A stretch of 64,000 nucleotides of DNA, taken from contig NZ_MUHF01000009.1 in the NCBI RefSeq assembly GCF_002217435.1, positions 62,001 through 126,000 on the forward strand, read 5' to 3'. Numbering within the stretch: position 1 is the first letter of the stretch; every line of letters begins with the position of its first letter. The DNA comes from Flavobacterium reichenbachii (GTDB lineage: Bacteria > Bacteroidota > Bacteroidia > Flavobacteriales > Flavobacteriaceae). Below, in pieces: positions 43,010 to 52,800 of the stretch. Made by a program: the position numbers and the translations under genes. The notes under the pieces are model-generated. The model saw only the letters and a list, made by a program, of their open reading frames with translations. It was not told where the DNA came from and ran no database searches.

Positions 43010-43220
43010 ACGCTGATGACACGGATTTACTTCGTAAAGACGCGGATTAAAGCTGATTTTTTATCTGCTTTAATCTATAAAACCTGTAAGAGATTTTTTT
43101 TCACGCAGATTTAGCAGATTATACAGATTTTTTTTCGCCACGAATTACACAAATTTTCACGAATTATTTTTTACCTTACTGCGTAAAAAATTAATGGAAA
43201 TTTGTGTAATTCGTGGCAGC
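43010..43220. repeat. Repeat cluster between PL1 and GH127 genes
   Basis: Holds the CGGATTTACTTCGTAAAGACGCGGATTAA arm (about 43021-43050), a GCAGATTTAGCAGATTATACAG phrase, and an inverted pair TCGCCACGAATTACACAAATT facing AATTTGTGTAATTCGTGGCA (about 43136-43218). No gene seen. Confidence 0.65.
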
Positions 43221-43228
43221 CTATTTTT

Positions 43229-45688
43229 TTATTTAATAAAGAAATTAATAGTTCTGCTCATTGAATCTCCATCTGCATCTTTTACAGTTAGTACGAAAGA
43301 AGCGAAACCTGATTCTATAGCTGTAAATTCAACTTCTTTTCCTTTCAAAATTACTTTTCCATTTTTAAGATCAGAGAACGTATAAACCGGCTTATTTTCA
43401 TACCCTTTGAAAAAATCTGAAGCAATTAAAGCTTTTTTCTCTCCAGAATTCACAAAATAATGCGGATGAGCAATCCAGTCCAGATAATTATCTAATTGCG
43501 TAAATCCATCTTTATCTGTATCCTGATTTGCATCTGAAAAATCTCCCGCTTTTGAACTTTCATTTAAACCAAAAGCTTTTTCCCACCAATTTGGTAATCC
43601 GTCATGATCTGTATCCCAATCTGCCGGACGTGTTTCTGATGCAAAATTTGGCCATCCGCCAGCATCTTCTTCATTATCGATCATGCCGCCTAAACCGCTT
43701 TTACTTCCTTTGTAGGTAAAAGTTCCTTTTAAAGTTTCATCTACAATTCGGTTATCGTGTTTGTCAAAAAACGGCTGGTTTGCCCCCACATCTGAAAGTA
43801 CATTTTTATATGCCGCTTTCGCTGATTGCGTTTCTACATAAGATGGAAAAAATGGTTTATCAACAAAAGTTTCATATTCTACTTGCTCTTTGTTTGTTAC
43901 AGTAGATTTTCTTCCTTTTTCTTGTGATTTTTCATCAAAATAACCGGGCATTATGTTTCCGTCAAAATAATAACGCTGCATTCCTTTTCCAACGCCTTCG
44001 TGCTGCGCATTTAAGGCTACAAAAATTCCAGTTGAAGCACCTGGTTTATAAAAATTATTTACAAAGTTTACCTCATTTGCGCCACCATCTGTAGTTCTTT
44101 TTCCCCAATTGTAAACCACATTATTGGTAATATCCAATCTTCCTGTATAAAATCCGTCACCGCTTAAACCGCCGCCAATGCTCCAGTTTCTTCCGTAATT
44201 GTGCGCCAGTAAATTATGATGAAAACTACCAATATCGCCGCCAATTGTTGCTGCATAACCGTGCATTTTTCCAGCTTCGTATTTATCATGTCCTGCCACA
44301 TTCAGAGCTTCAGAAATTAAAGTTCTCTGCAATGTAATATGATGTGCGCCACGCGAACTAAACGATTCATCGATTGTCCAGCTTATTGAGCAATGATCGA
44401 TAATACTATAATCTGCGCCCGTTAAACCCATTCCGTCAAAAGTAGTTCCGCCTCCAATTCTTACTTTTAAAAAACGCACCACACCATCATTTCCAGTCAA
44501 TCCAAGCGGCGCTCTGCTGATTGTAATTCCTTCTCCCGGAGCTGTTTGTCCTGCAATCGTGATGTAGGGCTGATTTGCCACTAATCTTGAAGCTAGTTTT
44601 ATATTTCCGGAAACATTAAAAACAATAGTTCTAGGTCCAATTTCCTGATTAATAGCATCGCGTAAACTTCCTGATCCATCGTCATTTAAATTCGTTACTT
44701 CCACCACTTTTCCACCGCGTCCTCCCACAGCATAGCGTCCGTAGCCTTCTGCACCCGGAAAAGCTAATTGTGCAGGTTTAAACGACCATACATTTCCTTG
44801 AGTTATTTCACCTTTAGTATCTACTTCATCCACTCTCCAATAATAAGTCGTTCCGCTGTACAAGTCAGAAACTGAAAAAGATTTATCCGTCTGTTTTCCT
44901 TTAAACTCTTTTGAAGATTCTGTTGCATTTTCTACAGCATTTTTATCTTCGCCAAAATACAACTTATGAGAAGCAACACTCTTTGGAGCATCCCATTTCA
45001 AAATCATATTTTTATTTACTTCAACATGTTCGTCTCTGTTTTTGGGTTCCGGAGTTCTCGCCTGATTCATCAAATTTGGCGTATCAATTTCAAAACCGTT
45101 TATTACAATCTGTTTTATGACATCAGGATTTGAAGTCGGATCGATTTCAAAACGAACGATTACATCTTTTCCTTTTTCGGCATTAAAAGTAATGTAGGCC
45201 ATTGCAGCATCAATTTTTGCATTGGCTCTCTGACTTGCATTGACCGTTTCCTGAAGTTTTCCGTTAACGTAGATTTTGATAGGAGAAAAAGTTTTTTCTG
45301 TAATCACATCAAAAGCATTATGAAAAGTCAAAAGTGTATGTTTTCCTGCTTTCAATCCGCTGATTTTCAATTCTAAATTTTCAGCTGTAACCAAACCGTC
45401 ACTTCCTAATTTATTATAATGCGGTGCACTCATTCCAACCTTATACCATTTCGAAGTAAAATTTCCTTTTAGTTTAAAAGTCACATTATTAAAAGATTTA
45501 GCATCTTCCTTTCCTTCATTAATCACCCAGGAATCATAACTTGGATCGTGAACTTCTTCCAGCCTTCTTTGAAAAAAGTCAAAATCGACTTTTACAGTTT
45601 GTTTATCAGTATGCTGCGCTGACTGTGCTTGCCCGTATGTGGTCAAAATCAGGGACAAAACAGCTGCGCTTATTAATTTCTTTATCAT
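43229..45688 (-). CDS. Multidomain PL1 pectate lyase (beta-sandwich, fibronectin-like, lyase, calcium repeat)
   Basis: 819 residues, Sec signal peptide (1-21, ...YGQAQ). An N-terminal beta-rich region (about 30-210: VKVDFDFFQRRLEEVHDPSYD, LKISGLKAGKHTLLTFHNAF) looks like a carbohydrate-binding or malectin-like module. A fibronectin-III-like domain follows (about 215-305: MILKWDAPKSVASHKLYFGED, TTYYWRVDEVD). The PL1 core starts LAFPGAEGYGRYAVGGRGGKVVEV, with FNVSGNIKL, ITIAGQTAPGEGITISRAPLG and SIIDHCSISWTIDES. An Asp-rich calcium repeat (DTDHDGLPNWWEKAFGLNE, DTDKDGF) and a final beta domain end it. It is more elaborate than the two PL1 lyases near susCD and closer to surface-attached or substrate-anchored lyases. 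It starts 15 bases after the DUF5703 stop. Confidence 0.9.
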   Translation of the reverse strand: MIKKLISAAVLSLILTTYGQAQSAQHTDKQTVKVDFDFFQRRLEEVHDPSYDSWVINEGKEDAKSFNNVTFKLKGNFTSKWYKVGMSAPHYNKLGSDGLVTAENLELKISGLKAGKHTLLTFHNAFDVITEKTFSPIKIYVNGKLQETVNASQRANAKIDAAMAYITFNAEKGKDVIVRFEIDPTSNPDVIKQIVINGFEIDTPNLMNQARTPEPKNRDEHVEVNKNMILKWDAPKSVASHKLYFGEDKNAVENATESSKEFKGKQTDKSFSVSDLYSGTTYYWRVDEVDTKGEITQGNVWSFKPAQLAFPGAEGYGRYAVGGRGGKVVEVTNLNDDGSGSLRDAINQEIGPRTIVFNVSGNIKLASRLVANQPYITIAGQTAPGEGITISRAPLGLTGNDGVVRFLKVRIGGGTTFDGMGLTGADYSIIDHCSISWTIDESFSSRGAHHITLQRTLISEALNVAGHDKYEAGKMHGYAATIGGDIGSFHHNLLAHNYGRNWSIGGGLSGDGFYTGRLDITNNVVYNWGKRTTDGGANEVNFVNNFYKPGASTGIFVALNAQHEGVGKGMQRYYFDGNIMPGYFDEKSQEKGRKSTVTNKEQVEYETFVDKPFFPSYVETQSAKAAYKNVLSDVGANQPFFDKHDNRIVDETLKGTFTYKGSKSGLGGMIDNEEDAGGWPNFASETRPADWDTDHDGLPNWWEKAFGLNESSKAGDFSDANQDTDKDGFTQLDNYLDWIAHPHYFVNSGEKKALIASDFFKGYENKPVYTFSDLKNGKVILKGKEVEFTAIESGFASFVLTVKDADGDSMSRTINFFIK

Positions 45689-45703
45689 TTTGATTGGTAA
45701 TAG

Positions 45704-48034
45704 TTAGTTTAATTTCGTTTTCTCTGCTTCAGATTTTCCTAACAGATTTATAATGTCTTTTTTTCTTTCTTCCGGAATTACTTTCAAAACCTTCAATTCA
45801 CCATTTATAAGTTCGGCTTCAATTGTTGTATTTTGCTTTGCATGTAATTTAAAATGCACGTTCCAGTCTTTTGGCCAAGCCAGAAAAAGATAGATTTTTC
45901 CATTACTTTCCTGCAAAAGCATTTCCTGCATGCCAATCATTCCCGATCCTCCCCAATTATGATCTGGAACCCAGTCAAATCCCGGACCCCAAAAAGCTGG
46001 GAAACGTCTTTCTGAATTGGCCATTTTTAATGTGTTATATTTCGAAGCTTCATCAGTTAAACCTAAACGAGCCGAAAAAATATTGTCCTGTTTCCATCCT
46101 ACATGGCTTCTAAATTTTAAAGCATCAGTATCGTATTTCCAAGTATTTAAAGCGGTTTCTAAATCTGGTTTTCCAACACCGTAAATTCCCCAAGGATAAA
46201 CGGGATACAATTGCGGAACCTCAGAATTATTTACTCTTTCCCAAGACTTTGCCGGAAGCAATACTTTGTGATTATCAATCTGCCCAAAATTTAAAGGCGG
46301 AATTCTATTTTGAAATCCTTTCAAATATTCAGTATCTTCTTTGGATAACTCTTTTGCAGAAAGGTTTAAAAGATTTTCTGTAATTACTTGTAAAGCCGAA
46401 ATCGTGCTATTAGAATTATTCGTCATTTTATACGTTTCCGCTCCAGAACCTGGGAACAGAATTAAATGTCCGTTTCCATCCAAAACTTTTCTGCCTCTTT
46501 GTTTTGCCAGATATTGATAATGTTCATCAAAAAAACGAAGACAACTAATAATAAACGAATTGTATTTCTGAATGTCCTCACCTGCATATTCCTTCTGCTG
46601 TAACATCATTTGGCAAAATTCAAAAACCGTGTCCCATTCGTATTCCAGCCATGCATTATATTCCATTCCCGGATCATAATCGGCTGGACGTTTCCATTCA
46701 TATTCAGCAGGATTTGGCAAGCCGAAGTTTTCTAACTGCTCTGTAAATGATGCTCCGTTATGATTCCAATATACTTTGCTTCTTAATTCAGTATTTTTTT
46801 GAAGACTTAAATAATAATTCAGCTGTGATTTCATCATATCAAAATCGCCGCTTTTTACCATCGGAAAATAAACCAATCGCTGGTTTTGAGCCGTCATTGT
46901 TCCTCCGCCCCAATTTCTAAAATCGGGTGTAAAATCTAAAGCTGCATTGGTAAAAACAGGATCAACTGTAAAAAGTCCTCCGTTGAATTTTGTTGGATAT
47001 TTTCCGTAGGCATTACATCCTAACATATAGCGAAACAACTGATAATTCTGTCCGATTTGATAAACAGAATCTTTTGCCACCGCTTGATTTTTCTGAGTAA
47101 AAATAAAACTGCGGTTCCAGAAATTATTCCACCATTTTTGGGTGTTTTTTTCTGCTTGTTTGGAAGTATTTTTATTGGAGGAAATTTGGCTTTTTAATTC
47201 ACTATTCCAATTATTTAAATCCGATTGACTGGTGTTTAAATAAAGCTGTAAAGATTGTTTTTTGGCTGGTTTTACACTTGACAAAATATAACCTTTAAAG
47301 TCTGTAGATTGATATTTTCCTAAATAAGTTCCATCAGGTTTTAGATTGTCTCCCTTCATAAATCCGCCGAAAGTTAAATTGGCAATCGGGTTGAGCATTT
47401 GATCTTTTACCGACTCCATTTTTTGCTGTTTTACGGCTATATCAAAAACGGTGTTTTCTCTATTTCTGTGATAAAATTTTATGCCGTTATTTTCAAACGA
47501 AATCGAATCTTTATACGTAATAATTTCTCCTTGCGGTGCCCATTTATAAGAATTGGCATTATTGGCTTTTCCTTTTGAATCGCGGTTTTTATAACGCCAG
47601 CTTTCATAAGAAGCCGTCATTTTAAGCGAAGTTTTACTTTCTAAATCTAAATGAATTATCGGCTTAAAAACATCCACCCAAAGTTTGATTTTCGCATCAT
47701 TTTGTCCAATTAAAATAAATCCGTCTTTCAATTTTAATTCCTGATGAAAACCTTCTTTTCCAGCAAAGGGATTTGGAGTTAATGTCACTTTTATTCTTCC
47801 TAATTTCAATAAAGTATTATGTTCGTCAAACGTCCCGCTTCTTGAAAAATAGAAATACAAATCGCCTTTTTCAACCCAAACATTCATACCAATATCACCT
47901 CCGCCTAAAGGCATAGATTCTGATGAATTGTTACTCTGCGTTTTCCAAATTTGATTGTAATTATCGAGCACAGGAAGCTGTGCTTTGATGCAAAGCGTTG
48001 TGAAGAGAGAAAATAGAAGTATTAAATTTTTCAA
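45704..48034 (-). CDS. DUF5703-type putative glycoside hydrolase
   Basis: 776 residues, Sec signal (1-18, ...LCIKAQ). The opening SSESMPLGGGDIGMNVWVEKGDLYFYFSRSGTFDE is the DUF5703 N-terminal beta-sandwich. It echoes the EALPLGNGRLGAMVFG start of GH95, suggesting a related overall fold. The rest is helical, compatible with an (alpha/alpha)6 barrel: NYQLFRYMLGCNAYGKYPTKFNGGLFTVD, GGTMTAQNQRLVYFPMVKSGDFDMM, DPGMEYNAWLEYEWDTVFEFCQMML, GHLILFPGSGAETYKM, GPGFDWVPDHNWGGSGMIGMQEML. A C-terminal beta domain follows (IYLFLAWPKDWNVHFKLHAKQN). No characterised activity is known to me. Its place next to PL1 and an SGNH esterase implies a pectic substrate. Confidence 0.82.
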   Translation of the reverse strand: MKNLILLFSLFTTLCIKAQLPVLDNYNQIWKTQSNNSSESMPLGGGDIGMNVWVEKGDLYFYFSRSGTFDEHNTLLKLGRIKVTLTPNPFAGKEGFHQELKLKDGFILIGQNDAKIKLWVDVFKPIIHLDLESKTSLKMTASYESWRYKNRDSKGKANNANSYKWAPQGEIITYKDSISFENNGIKFYHRNRENTVFDIAVKQQKMESVKDQMLNPIANLTFGGFMKGDNLKPDGTYLGKYQSTDFKGYILSSVKPAKKQSLQLYLNTSQSDLNNWNSELKSQISSNKNTSKQAEKNTQKWWNNFWNRSFIFTQKNQAVAKDSVYQIGQNYQLFRYMLGCNAYGKYPTKFNGGLFTVDPVFTNAALDFTPDFRNWGGGTMTAQNQRLVYFPMVKSGDFDMMKSQLNYYLSLQKNTELRSKVYWNHNGASFTEQLENFGLPNPAEYEWKRPADYDPGMEYNAWLEYEWDTVFEFCQMMLQQKEYAGEDIQKYNSFIISCLRFFDEHYQYLAKQRGRKVLDGNGHLILFPGSGAETYKMTNNSNSTISALQVITENLLNLSAKELSKEDTEYLKGFQNRIPPLNFGQIDNHKVLLPAKSWERVNNSEVPQLYPVYPWGIYGVGKPDLETALNTWKYDTDALKFRSHVGWKQDNIFSARLGLTDEASKYNTLKMANSERRFPAFWGPGFDWVPDHNWGGSGMIGMQEMLLQESNGKIYLFLAWPKDWNVHFKLHAKQNTTIEAELINGELKVLKVIPEERKKDIINLLGKSEAEKTKLN

Positions 48035-48066
48035 CGTATTATTTTTTATATAGAAACTATCATTAA

Positions 48067-48178
48067 ACCATATAAGTGATATAAGATAATTTAAGCTAAA
48101 CTTTCATTTTTAAAACTTATATGTCCTAAAATACAAGCTAAACACAAAGCTTATATTTTCTTATATCACTTATATGGT
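48067..48178. repeat. ACCATATAAGTGATATAAG palindromic element, complete copy
   Basis: Left arm ACCATATAAGTGATATAAG (48067-48085) and right arm CTTATATCACTTATATGGT (48160-48178) are perfect inverted copies. A second, inner pair is AAGCTAAAC with CTAAACACAAAGCTT. A half copy lies at 1171-1203. MITE-like in form, with no transposase in the window. Confidence 0.75.
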
Positions 48179-48186
48179 AAAAAAAA

Positions 48187-49620
48187 CTACCACTCATCCG
48201 TTCTAAACGAAGAAACCGGCAAACCTCCCGCGCTGAATAATTCTGCTTTTACAAAATCCTTCCATAAATAACGAACTGCAACAGGTTTTGCTACTTTATC
48301 AGAAGTCAAAACCACTGATTTTCTGCGTACAACTGTTTTTGCCGGATAAAAAACTTTGTCTTCTCCAGCCAATTCAAAACCTAAAACTTCTTTATCATAA
48401 GATGTAATTCCGTTGGCAACATCATCAAAAGAAACTGTAACCGAACCGTCTTTTATTTCCATCGATTTGTATTTCGGACTTTCGAATTCGAAACCTTCAA
48501 TTCCGTAGGTTTTAGCTAAAGCCTGAAAAGCCAAACGATTTCCTCCTTTTTCCTTGTCCATTGGATGAATGTTATTTTCTTCGCCAACATCCATTAAAAC
48601 TGCCATTCCTGAATTCGAAATTTCTTTTGAGGCTTTCAACTGTGCCTCTCTGATGTAAGCCGAATTGTATTTCTCCAAATAATCTTTTGGATGAAATGAA
48701 GCATAATTAAAAGGTGCAATCTGGGCGAAATAGAAAGGAAAGTCTCCTTGTTTCCATAAAGCTCTCCAGCTTGAAACCATTTTCTTCATCAAAGCAGTAT
48801 ATTCAGAAGCCCTTTCGTAATTGGATTCTCCCTGATACCAAATACAGCCCTTGATTCCGTAACCAATTACAGGCGAAAGCATTCCATTAAATAAAGTCGT
48901 CGGAACGCGATTTGGATCTTTTGCTAATTCTTCTTTTGTCGTCGGAATCTTAGCGCTTGCGAAATCTTTCAGCATTTCCAGATTCATCCACGCCTCCATG
49001 CTAGAACCGCCGTAAGAAACATGAATTAACCCAACCGGAACATCTAAAACTTCTTGTAAAAGCGATCCAAAATACCAAGCCGTTGCGCTAAAATTTGACG
49101 TTGATTTTGGCGATGCCACTTCCCATTTTCCTTCAAAATCCTGCAAAGGTTCTAAAACCGTCGCACGCGGAATTGTAATCAAACGAATATTTTTATTGGT
49201 TGATTTTATGATGATTTCGTTTCCGTTTTTAACCGGCTGACCTTGAAATCCTTTTAAAGGCATTTCCATATTCGATTGTCCGGAACACAACCAGACTTCG
49301 CCAATTAAAACATTTTTAATAGTTACTTTTTCACTTCCTTCCGAAACTTCAATTGTAAATGGTCCGCCAAATGATGGTGTCTGCAATTCGGTTTTCCATT
49401 TTCCGGAATTGTCTGCTTTTACTTTATAGGTTTTAGAGTCCCACGAAGTTTTTATCGCAATATTTGCATTCTTCTCTGCCCAGCCCCAAATTGGCGTATT
49501 TGATTTTTGCTGTAACATCATATTGTCTGTAAACAATGCTGGAAGTTTGATTTTGGCATTGATTTGGAAACTTCCTAAAAGCAAGAAAATCACAACAATA
49601 AATTCTTTTAAATTTTTCAT
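48187..49620 (-). CDS. Sialate O-acetylesterase-type SGNH carbohydrate esterase
   Basis: 477 residues, Sec signal (1-22, ...FQINAK). The N-terminal beta region starts LPALFTDNMMLQQKSNTPIWGWA, the usual opening of this family. The SGNH core has VWLCSGQSNMEMPL (Ser nucleophile in GQSN), VGLIHVSYGGSSMEAWM, GCIWYQGESNYERA (block III) and ENNIHPMDKEKGGNRLA with the catalytic His. Family members remove O-acetyl groups from sialic acid or from plant polysaccharides such as xylan, xyloglucan or pectin. The locus makes acetylated pectin, for example acetylated aceric acid or 2-O-methyl sugars of RG-II, the probable substrate, by inference. The neighbours are GH106 upstream and DUF5703 downstream. Together with CE8, CE12 and the STN-esterase it gives four different esterases in the locus. 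Confidence 0.87.
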   Translation of the reverse strand: MKNLKEFIVVIFLLLGSFQINAKIKLPALFTDNMMLQQKSNTPIWGWAEKNANIAIKTSWDSKTYKVKADNSGKWKTELQTPSFGGPFTIEVSEGSEKVTIKNVLIGEVWLCSGQSNMEMPLKGFQGQPVKNGNEIIIKSTNKNIRLITIPRATVLEPLQDFEGKWEVASPKSTSNFSATAWYFGSLLQEVLDVPVGLIHVSYGGSSMEAWMNLEMLKDFASAKIPTTKEELAKDPNRVPTTLFNGMLSPVIGYGIKGCIWYQGESNYERASEYTALMKKMVSSWRALWKQGDFPFYFAQIAPFNYASFHPKDYLEKYNSAYIREAQLKASKEISNSGMAVLMDVGEENNIHPMDKEKGGNRLAFQALAKTYGIEGFEFESPKYKSMEIKDGSVTVSFDDVANGITSYDKEVLGFELAGEDKVFYPAKTVVRRKSVVLTSDKVAKPVAVRYLWKDFVKAELFSAGGLPVSSFRTDEW

Positions 49621-49679
49621 TTTTTTTTATTTTAATCTATATTTCAACGCATTAAAATCCGTTGTTCCAATCTGATCGT

Positions 49680-49862
49680 CCATCGGGTTAAAACCCAACG
49701 CTAGAATATAAATCGTTCCTTCTATTCATCAGGTTAAAGCCCATGCTACAATATAAACCTTTTCTCCTATTCATCGGGTTAAAACCCGACGCTATAATAC
49801 AACGTTATAGACCAGAGCCATTGGTTCGAAACATATTGTAGGGCTGGACTTTAGTCCTGTTT
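49680..49862. repeat. Degenerate triplicate CATCGGGTTAAAACCC repeats
   Basis: Three related blocks begin near 49680, 49727 and 49778: CATCGGGTTAAAACCCAACG, CATCAGGTTAAAGCCCATGC and CATCGGGTTAAAACCCGACG, each followed by CTA(C/G)AATATAAA-like sequence. GGGTTAAAACCC can form a hairpin. A further related hairpin GGGCTGGACTTTAGTCC follows. They fill the GH106-esterase gap. Confidence 0.7.
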
Positions 49863-49877
49863 AAATTGCAAAAACAT

Positions 49878-52800
49878 TTATTTTTCTTTCACAATCGTAA
49901 CCGACCCCAACAATCCAGCTTTAAGCAAAGGTTCACCTTCTAATCGATATGTCGCATTTGTCCACGTCAATCGCTCTTCTTTTGGTAATTTCTGATCACC
50001 TGTTAATCGGTTTGCCCAAGTGTTTGTGATTTTGATTTCTATTGTATTTTTCCCTTTTTTCAAGGCTTGCGAAATATCTGTTTTAAAAGGAAATGTCCAA
50101 AGCGTACCGCAATCTTTTCCGTTGATTTTGATTTCGGCGATATTGGCAATTTCCCCCAAATCAATCCAGATTTTATCTGTATCTTTTCCTTTAAAGACAA
50201 ACTCTTTTTTATAAACTGCAGTTCCAGAATAATATTTAATCTGATCATTTTCAGAAGTACTCCAATCAAAAAGTTTGTTGATTTTTACCACTTCTTTTGG
50301 ACCTTTAAATGCTGGATCAAACTGCAATTCCCAGTTTTCATCTAAAGTCTGAACATTTTCAAATTCAGATCCTTTTTGATATCCTTGCGCTAAAACCTCT
50401 TTTATTTCTTCTTTAAAAATCACAAAACCAGATTCGTTTGCATCTAAACTTATTGAAACAATTGTTCTGCCATTTTCTATTTTCCAATTGGCTAAAGCCG
50501 AAATTTTATCAGTAACCGGATTGTACCATTGCGGCAGTTTTCCAGCTATTCTAAACGAAGCTTCAAAAGATCTTTTTTCCTCTTTTTGATTCGAAATAAA
50601 ATAAACATCTTCTACATCCGATTTGCGGTGCGTCCATGCAATTGTTTCTGAATCGGCTCTTTTCAAATTCGGAAAATAAACATCCTGCGTAATTCCAATT
50701 GAGGCAAAATCATTTTCTAAATAAGGCAATTTTATTATCGTTCCTTTTCCTATTTTCCAAGTTGATTTGTTAGAATTATTCCAAATTTCATCCACTATAT
50801 TCTGCCATTTTATGAAATCATCACTTGACTGCAAACCTGACTGCAAATCTGGTTTTTCATCTACAAAAATCGTTGCGCCGTCTTTTACTAACTGCAGGAT
50901 TTTTTCGGCGGAAGCCAAAGAAAGCAGCTTATTCGGCGCCATTTTATGACTTCCCGGAAACAATAAGGCGCCATATTCAATTCCGCCTCCAAAAGATATT
51001 TTACCATTCTCTACTTTCGCACGATTGATCAAAATATCTGAGTTGAAAGAATCGTATTGATAACCGTTCATCGCATTAATCCATTGTGATAAATCGGTTG
51101 AATTTTTAGAATACGAAACTTCTTTTGGCATTTTAGTAGTTGGCTGTCCTTCATTTTTCAAACGAATGGCTTCACTTTCTACTCTTTCCTTTCCAAAAAC
51201 ATTCGGAATAAAAGGCACTAAACGATCCGGAAGTAACGAACGAGAAGGTAAATCTTCGCCAATAAAAACAGCCAAATCAATAACTGGTTTTCCTTTTTGT
51301 AAGTGAAACTGTACTCTCTGGCAATATTCAAACCATGCTTTTCCTGGTTCCCACCAAGTCTGATCTCTTTGAAAATATGTTCCAATTCCGTCCAAAGTCA
51401 TTCCCGGTTTTCTGTCCAGCCACGGATTATGTACAAAAACGTGGTAGAAAAAACGGTTAATTCCCAGAGCATAATTTCTGTCGGCAACCACTTTTAGATT
51501 TCCCGGATGTTCGTCCCAATCCATTTTTAAAGCCGTAAAAGCTTCTGCCTGAATAATATCTTTTCCGTAAATATGACCGCCTGAAATAGCGTCAAGCATA
51601 TCGTTTGGTTTATCGTGGGTTGGGCTTTTCAGCCAAAATTCCCCGCTTGGATAATCAATATATTTAAAGTGAAGAAGTCCGTCGCTCATCATCGTTGGCG
51701 CGACATTTTCTGAGCTGAATTTTACATTGGCATCGTCAGCAATTTGTCTCAAAGTTCCGAAGAAATTTTCGGCAACTAACTCTGAAATTGTTTTTCGGAT
51801 ATCATATAAAACCTTTTCTGAAGTCTGAATATCTTTTACAGGAATTCCCGCCATAACTGGCAGATAATCTACAATATCGTAACCTCTGCGTGTTTTAAAT
51901 TCATTTCTAAAAACAGGTGACCAGTTTTGACTTCCACATTCCCAGCTGTCCATATGAAGGATTTTAACCACTTTTGAAGCTAATTCAGGTCCCGCAACAC
52001 GAAGCATTTCGCCAAACCAATGATCCAGCTGAAAACGAATCGCTTCGGGATTAAATTTATCTACTTCTAAACCTCTTCCTGCACCTGCTGTAGCATTTTC
52101 ATGTCCTGTCGAAGTATGCCCAAAACGGATCATTCTCCAATTCGCTTTCGCAGAAGTTTTCCAGTTTAAAACGCCGTCTGCATCCACAAACTTCGAAATG
52201 TTGATCATTTTTGATAGATCAATACAATCAGAATTACTGATTTCTTTGTCAGACACCTGCGGACTCAATCGCCAAATCGCTCCTGATTTTCCTTGATAAT
52301 TATCAATCAAAGCTTCGTTTGACAAATATATTTTTGCGACTTTCAAACCTTGATTCCATTTTGCGGGATCAAGATCTTCTGCGCCTGGTTCTGTTCCTTC
52401 AGGATCGTAAACAAATCTAAAATATTTTGCTTTTGTGGGAACAATACTGTGAGTGTAAAATGCATCGACATCCTGCCAGCCGTGACGCGGCGTTGTTAAT
52501 CTTCCTAAACTTCTGAAGTTTTTTCCATCATCACTGACTTCAATTAGTAAACGATGCGCCTGATAATTATTTCCTTTGGTTTCAATTTGTATAGATTTAC
52601 ATAAAAAAGGCTCATCAAATTCGTACTGAATCCAGCCTTTTTTAGGCATTCTGAATTGTCCGTCTTTCTCTGATGAACTTAAAATCGTAGCATCAGATTC
52701 TGGATTGGTTGATGTAATTTTTGGACGTTTTTTATTCGAAGTAATAAAACTTTCTTTTACCGGAATGGCAAACGTCGCGATGTCTTTATAATAATCTTTG

